From positions 62,001 through 126,000 of the forward strand of contig NZ_JAGQCH010000001.1 of NCBI RefSeq assembly GCF_024346055.1: a stretch of 64,000 bases of DNA, read 5' to 3'. The stretch is from Cyanobium sp. Cruz CV13-4-11 (lineage in GTDB: Bacteria; Cyanobacteriota; Cyanobacteriia; PCC-6307; Cyanobiaceae). The position numbers were made by a program, and so were the translations under genes. Shown piece by piece: positions 62,412 to 64,000 of this stretch. The notes beneath the pieces are model-generated. The model was not told the DNA's origin. It ran no database searches and was given only the letters and a program-made list of their open reading frames with translations. Positions within the stretch are counted from its first letter, which is position 1; each line of letters opens with the position of its first letter.

Positions 62412-62555
62412 GGCGGGAGAACGATCGGGACCGGAGATGGCCCGCGTGGTGGCGAACACTAAGATCCCAGGCGACGAGCAGAGGCCTTTCCAGGAAGGAA
62501 AGACCTATGGGTTCACCAAGCACTCGTGATCAGTCGGCCGGGGTCGGTGCGGGGC

Positions 62556-64000
62556 TCAGGCGTTGGCACTGCGACGACGGCGCCAGATCCGCCACACCTT
62601 CTCCAGTTCCAGGTAGAGGAAGAACAACAGACTGAAGCCCACGCAGATGCCCAGATCACGGGCCGAGAGGGGAACGGTGCCGAAGAACTTCGCCAGCACC
62701 GGCACATAGAGCAGCGACAACTGCAGCAGGGTGGTGAACACCACCGCTCCCAGCAGCCAGGGGTTGGTGAAGGGATTCACCTGCACCAGGGGACGGTCGC
62801 TGCGCGCCGCCAGGGCATGGCCCATCTGGGCCAGGCACAGCATCGTGAACACCATCGTCTTCCAGGGAGCACCGGCCCTGGAGGCCAGCACCATCATCGT
62901 GATCGTGATGACGGCGAACACCACGCCGATGCGCAGGATGTAGCTGCCGATGCCCCTGGCGAAGATCGATTCACCCGGCTCGGCGGGGGGGCGTTGCATC
63001 AGGCCGGCCTCCCCGGGCTCCAGGGCCAGGGCCAGGGCGGGAACCCCGTCGGTCACCAGGTTCATCCAGAGGATCTGGAGGGGGGTCATCGGCACCCCCA
63101 CCAGCCCCAGCAGGGGGGCGGAGGCAATCGTGATCAGTTCACCCACGTTGCTGCCGAGGATGTACTTGATGAAGCGGCGGATGTTGGCATACACCAGCCG
63201 GCCCTGCTCCACGGCGTTGACGATCGTGGCGAAGTTGTCGTCGAGCAGCACCATGTCGGAGGCCTCCTTGCTGACCTCGGTGCCGGTGATGCCCATGGCC
63301 ACCCCGATGTGGGCCTGCTTCAGGGCCGGGGCGTCGTTGACGCCGTCGCCGGTCATGGCCACCACTTGACCAAGGCCCTGGAAGGCCTTGACGATGCGCA
63401 GTTTCTGCTCGGGCGGCACCCGGGCAAAGACGTTGCAGCGGGCGACGATCGCGGCCAGGGCCTCGGAATCAGCCTCCTCCAGCTGCCGGCCCAGAACCAC
63501 CTCGGCGCCGGGGTCCACCAGGCCGATGTTGACGCCGATGGCCCGGGCTGTGAGGGGGTGGTCGCCGGTGATCATCACCGGGCGGATGCCGGCCTCCCGG
63601 CAGCGCGCCACCGCCTCGGCCACCTCGGGACGGGCGGGATCGAGCTGGGCCATCAGCCCCAGCAGCACCTGGTGCTCCAGTTCGTGCTCGGGGCTGGGGT
63701 GGTGGGGGGCGCAGGCGAAGGCGAGTACCCGCAGGCCGGAGGCGGCCAGATCCCTGGCCTGCTCCAGCCACCACTGGCGCTGGTCCTCGCTGAGGGCCGC
63801 CACACCGGAGGCGTCGAGCCAGCGGTCACAGGTGCCGAGAATCACCTCGGGGGCCCCCTTGCTGATCATCAAAGTGGTGGAGCCGGCCGCCGTGTCCCCG
63901 AGGGGGGCCTGCAGGCTGCCGTCGGGGTCGTTCACCCAGACGGCCATCAGCTGGCGCTCGGAGCTGAAGGGGATCTCGGCGTCCCGCTTGAAGTGGCTGC
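62556..64000 (-). CDS. P-type cation ATPase (5' end outside window)
   Basis: About 480 C-terminal residues of a P-type ATPase, probably of the PacL/Ca2+ or P2 group. [14 protein letters not shown] is the nucleotide-binding loop, [13 protein letters not shown] and [21 protein letters not shown] the P-domain hinge, followed by four to six C-terminal helices. The DKTGT phosphorylation site lies beyond the window. The frame remains open to position 64000. It pumps a cation across the plasma or thylakoid membrane; the ion cannot be decided. Confidence 0.93.
   Translation of the reverse strand, partial: SHFKRDAEIPFSSERQLMAVWVNDPDGSLQAPLGDTAAGSTTLMISKGAPEVILGTCDRWLDASGVAALSEDQRQWWLEQARDLAASGLRVLAFACAPHHPSPEHELEHQVLLGLMAQLDPARPEVAEAVARCREAGIRPVMITGDHPLTARAIGVNIGLVDPGAEVVLGRQLEEADSEALAAIVARCNVFARVPPEQKLRIVKAFQGLGQVVAMTGDGVNDAPALKQAHIGVAMGITGTEVSKEASDMVLLDDNFATIVNAVEQGRLVYANIRRFIKYILGSNVGELITIASAPLLGLVGVPMTPLQILWMNLVTDGVPALALALEPGEAGLMQRPPAEPGESIFARGIGSYILRIGVVFAVITITMMVLASRAGAPWKTMVFTMLCLAQMGHALAARSDRPLVQVNPFTNPWLLGAVVFTTLLQLSLLYVPVLAKFFGTVPLSARDLGICVGFSLLFFLYLELEKVWRIWRRRRSANA

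Noticed and set aside
62412-62555. NdhR/CcmR operator upstream of ndhF3
   Set aside because: The expected TCAATG...ATCAAT pair was looked for and not found in this spacer.

Overview
The window comes from a high-GC picocyanobacterium, most likely a Cyanobium-type or euryhaline Synechococcus. The support is the cyanobacterial clock kinase SasA, a PetH carrying a CpcD-like phycobilisome domain, the Zwf/OpcA pair, CrtE, and a complete NDH-1MS CO2-uptake cluster (ndhF3-ndhD3-cupA-cupS). Most of the sequence is GC-rich and compact, with many ATGA stop/start overlaps.

Positions 1 to about 21,200 are a defence island. Its backbone is a type 1 BREX phage-exclusion system on the minus strand: brxA, brxB, brxC, pglX and pglZ, with pglZ running off the left edge. 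The usually compact operon is split by accessory genes. Between brxC and pglX lie an ATPase with a DUF234-type nuclease-like tail and three PIN-domain toxin-antitoxin loci, one with an extra HigA-like antitoxin gene. Between pglX and pglZ lie two AlbA_2 (Schlafen-like) proteins around a decayed PHP-domain gene, an ATPase with a winged-helix tail behind a cluster of inverted half-sites, a FitAB locus fused to a hipBA remnant, and an intact hipBA. Several accessory genes show internal deletions or a frame break, whereas the BREX core genes present look intact.

From about 21,200 to 51,000 is core genome: an AroE family protein, PRPP synthetase, a GHL10 glycosidase-like protein, aminopeptidase N, sasA, tRNA-Glu(TTC), petH, zwf-opcA, cobB-acylphosphatase, a RecD-like helicase, a DUF212 membrane protein, crtE, folD, a 7TM-HD phosphohydrolase, two crcB genes, a SemiSWEET, an ATP-grasp ligase-like protein, leuA with a coupled sugar-ABC permease, and a GH57 glucan enzyme.

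From 62,411 down to 52,031 nine genes run in one direction with tiny gaps or overlaps: ndhF3-ndhD3-cupA-cupS, two polar amino-acid binding proteins, two permeases and an ABC ATPase. The layout suggests that inducible CO2 uptake and amino-acid uptake are co-transcribed. A P-type cation ATPase continues past the right edge. No insertion sequences, integrases, CRISPR arrays or rRNA genes were seen, and the only gene-free or decayed stretch above 300 bases is the PHP remnant at 6,807-7,365.
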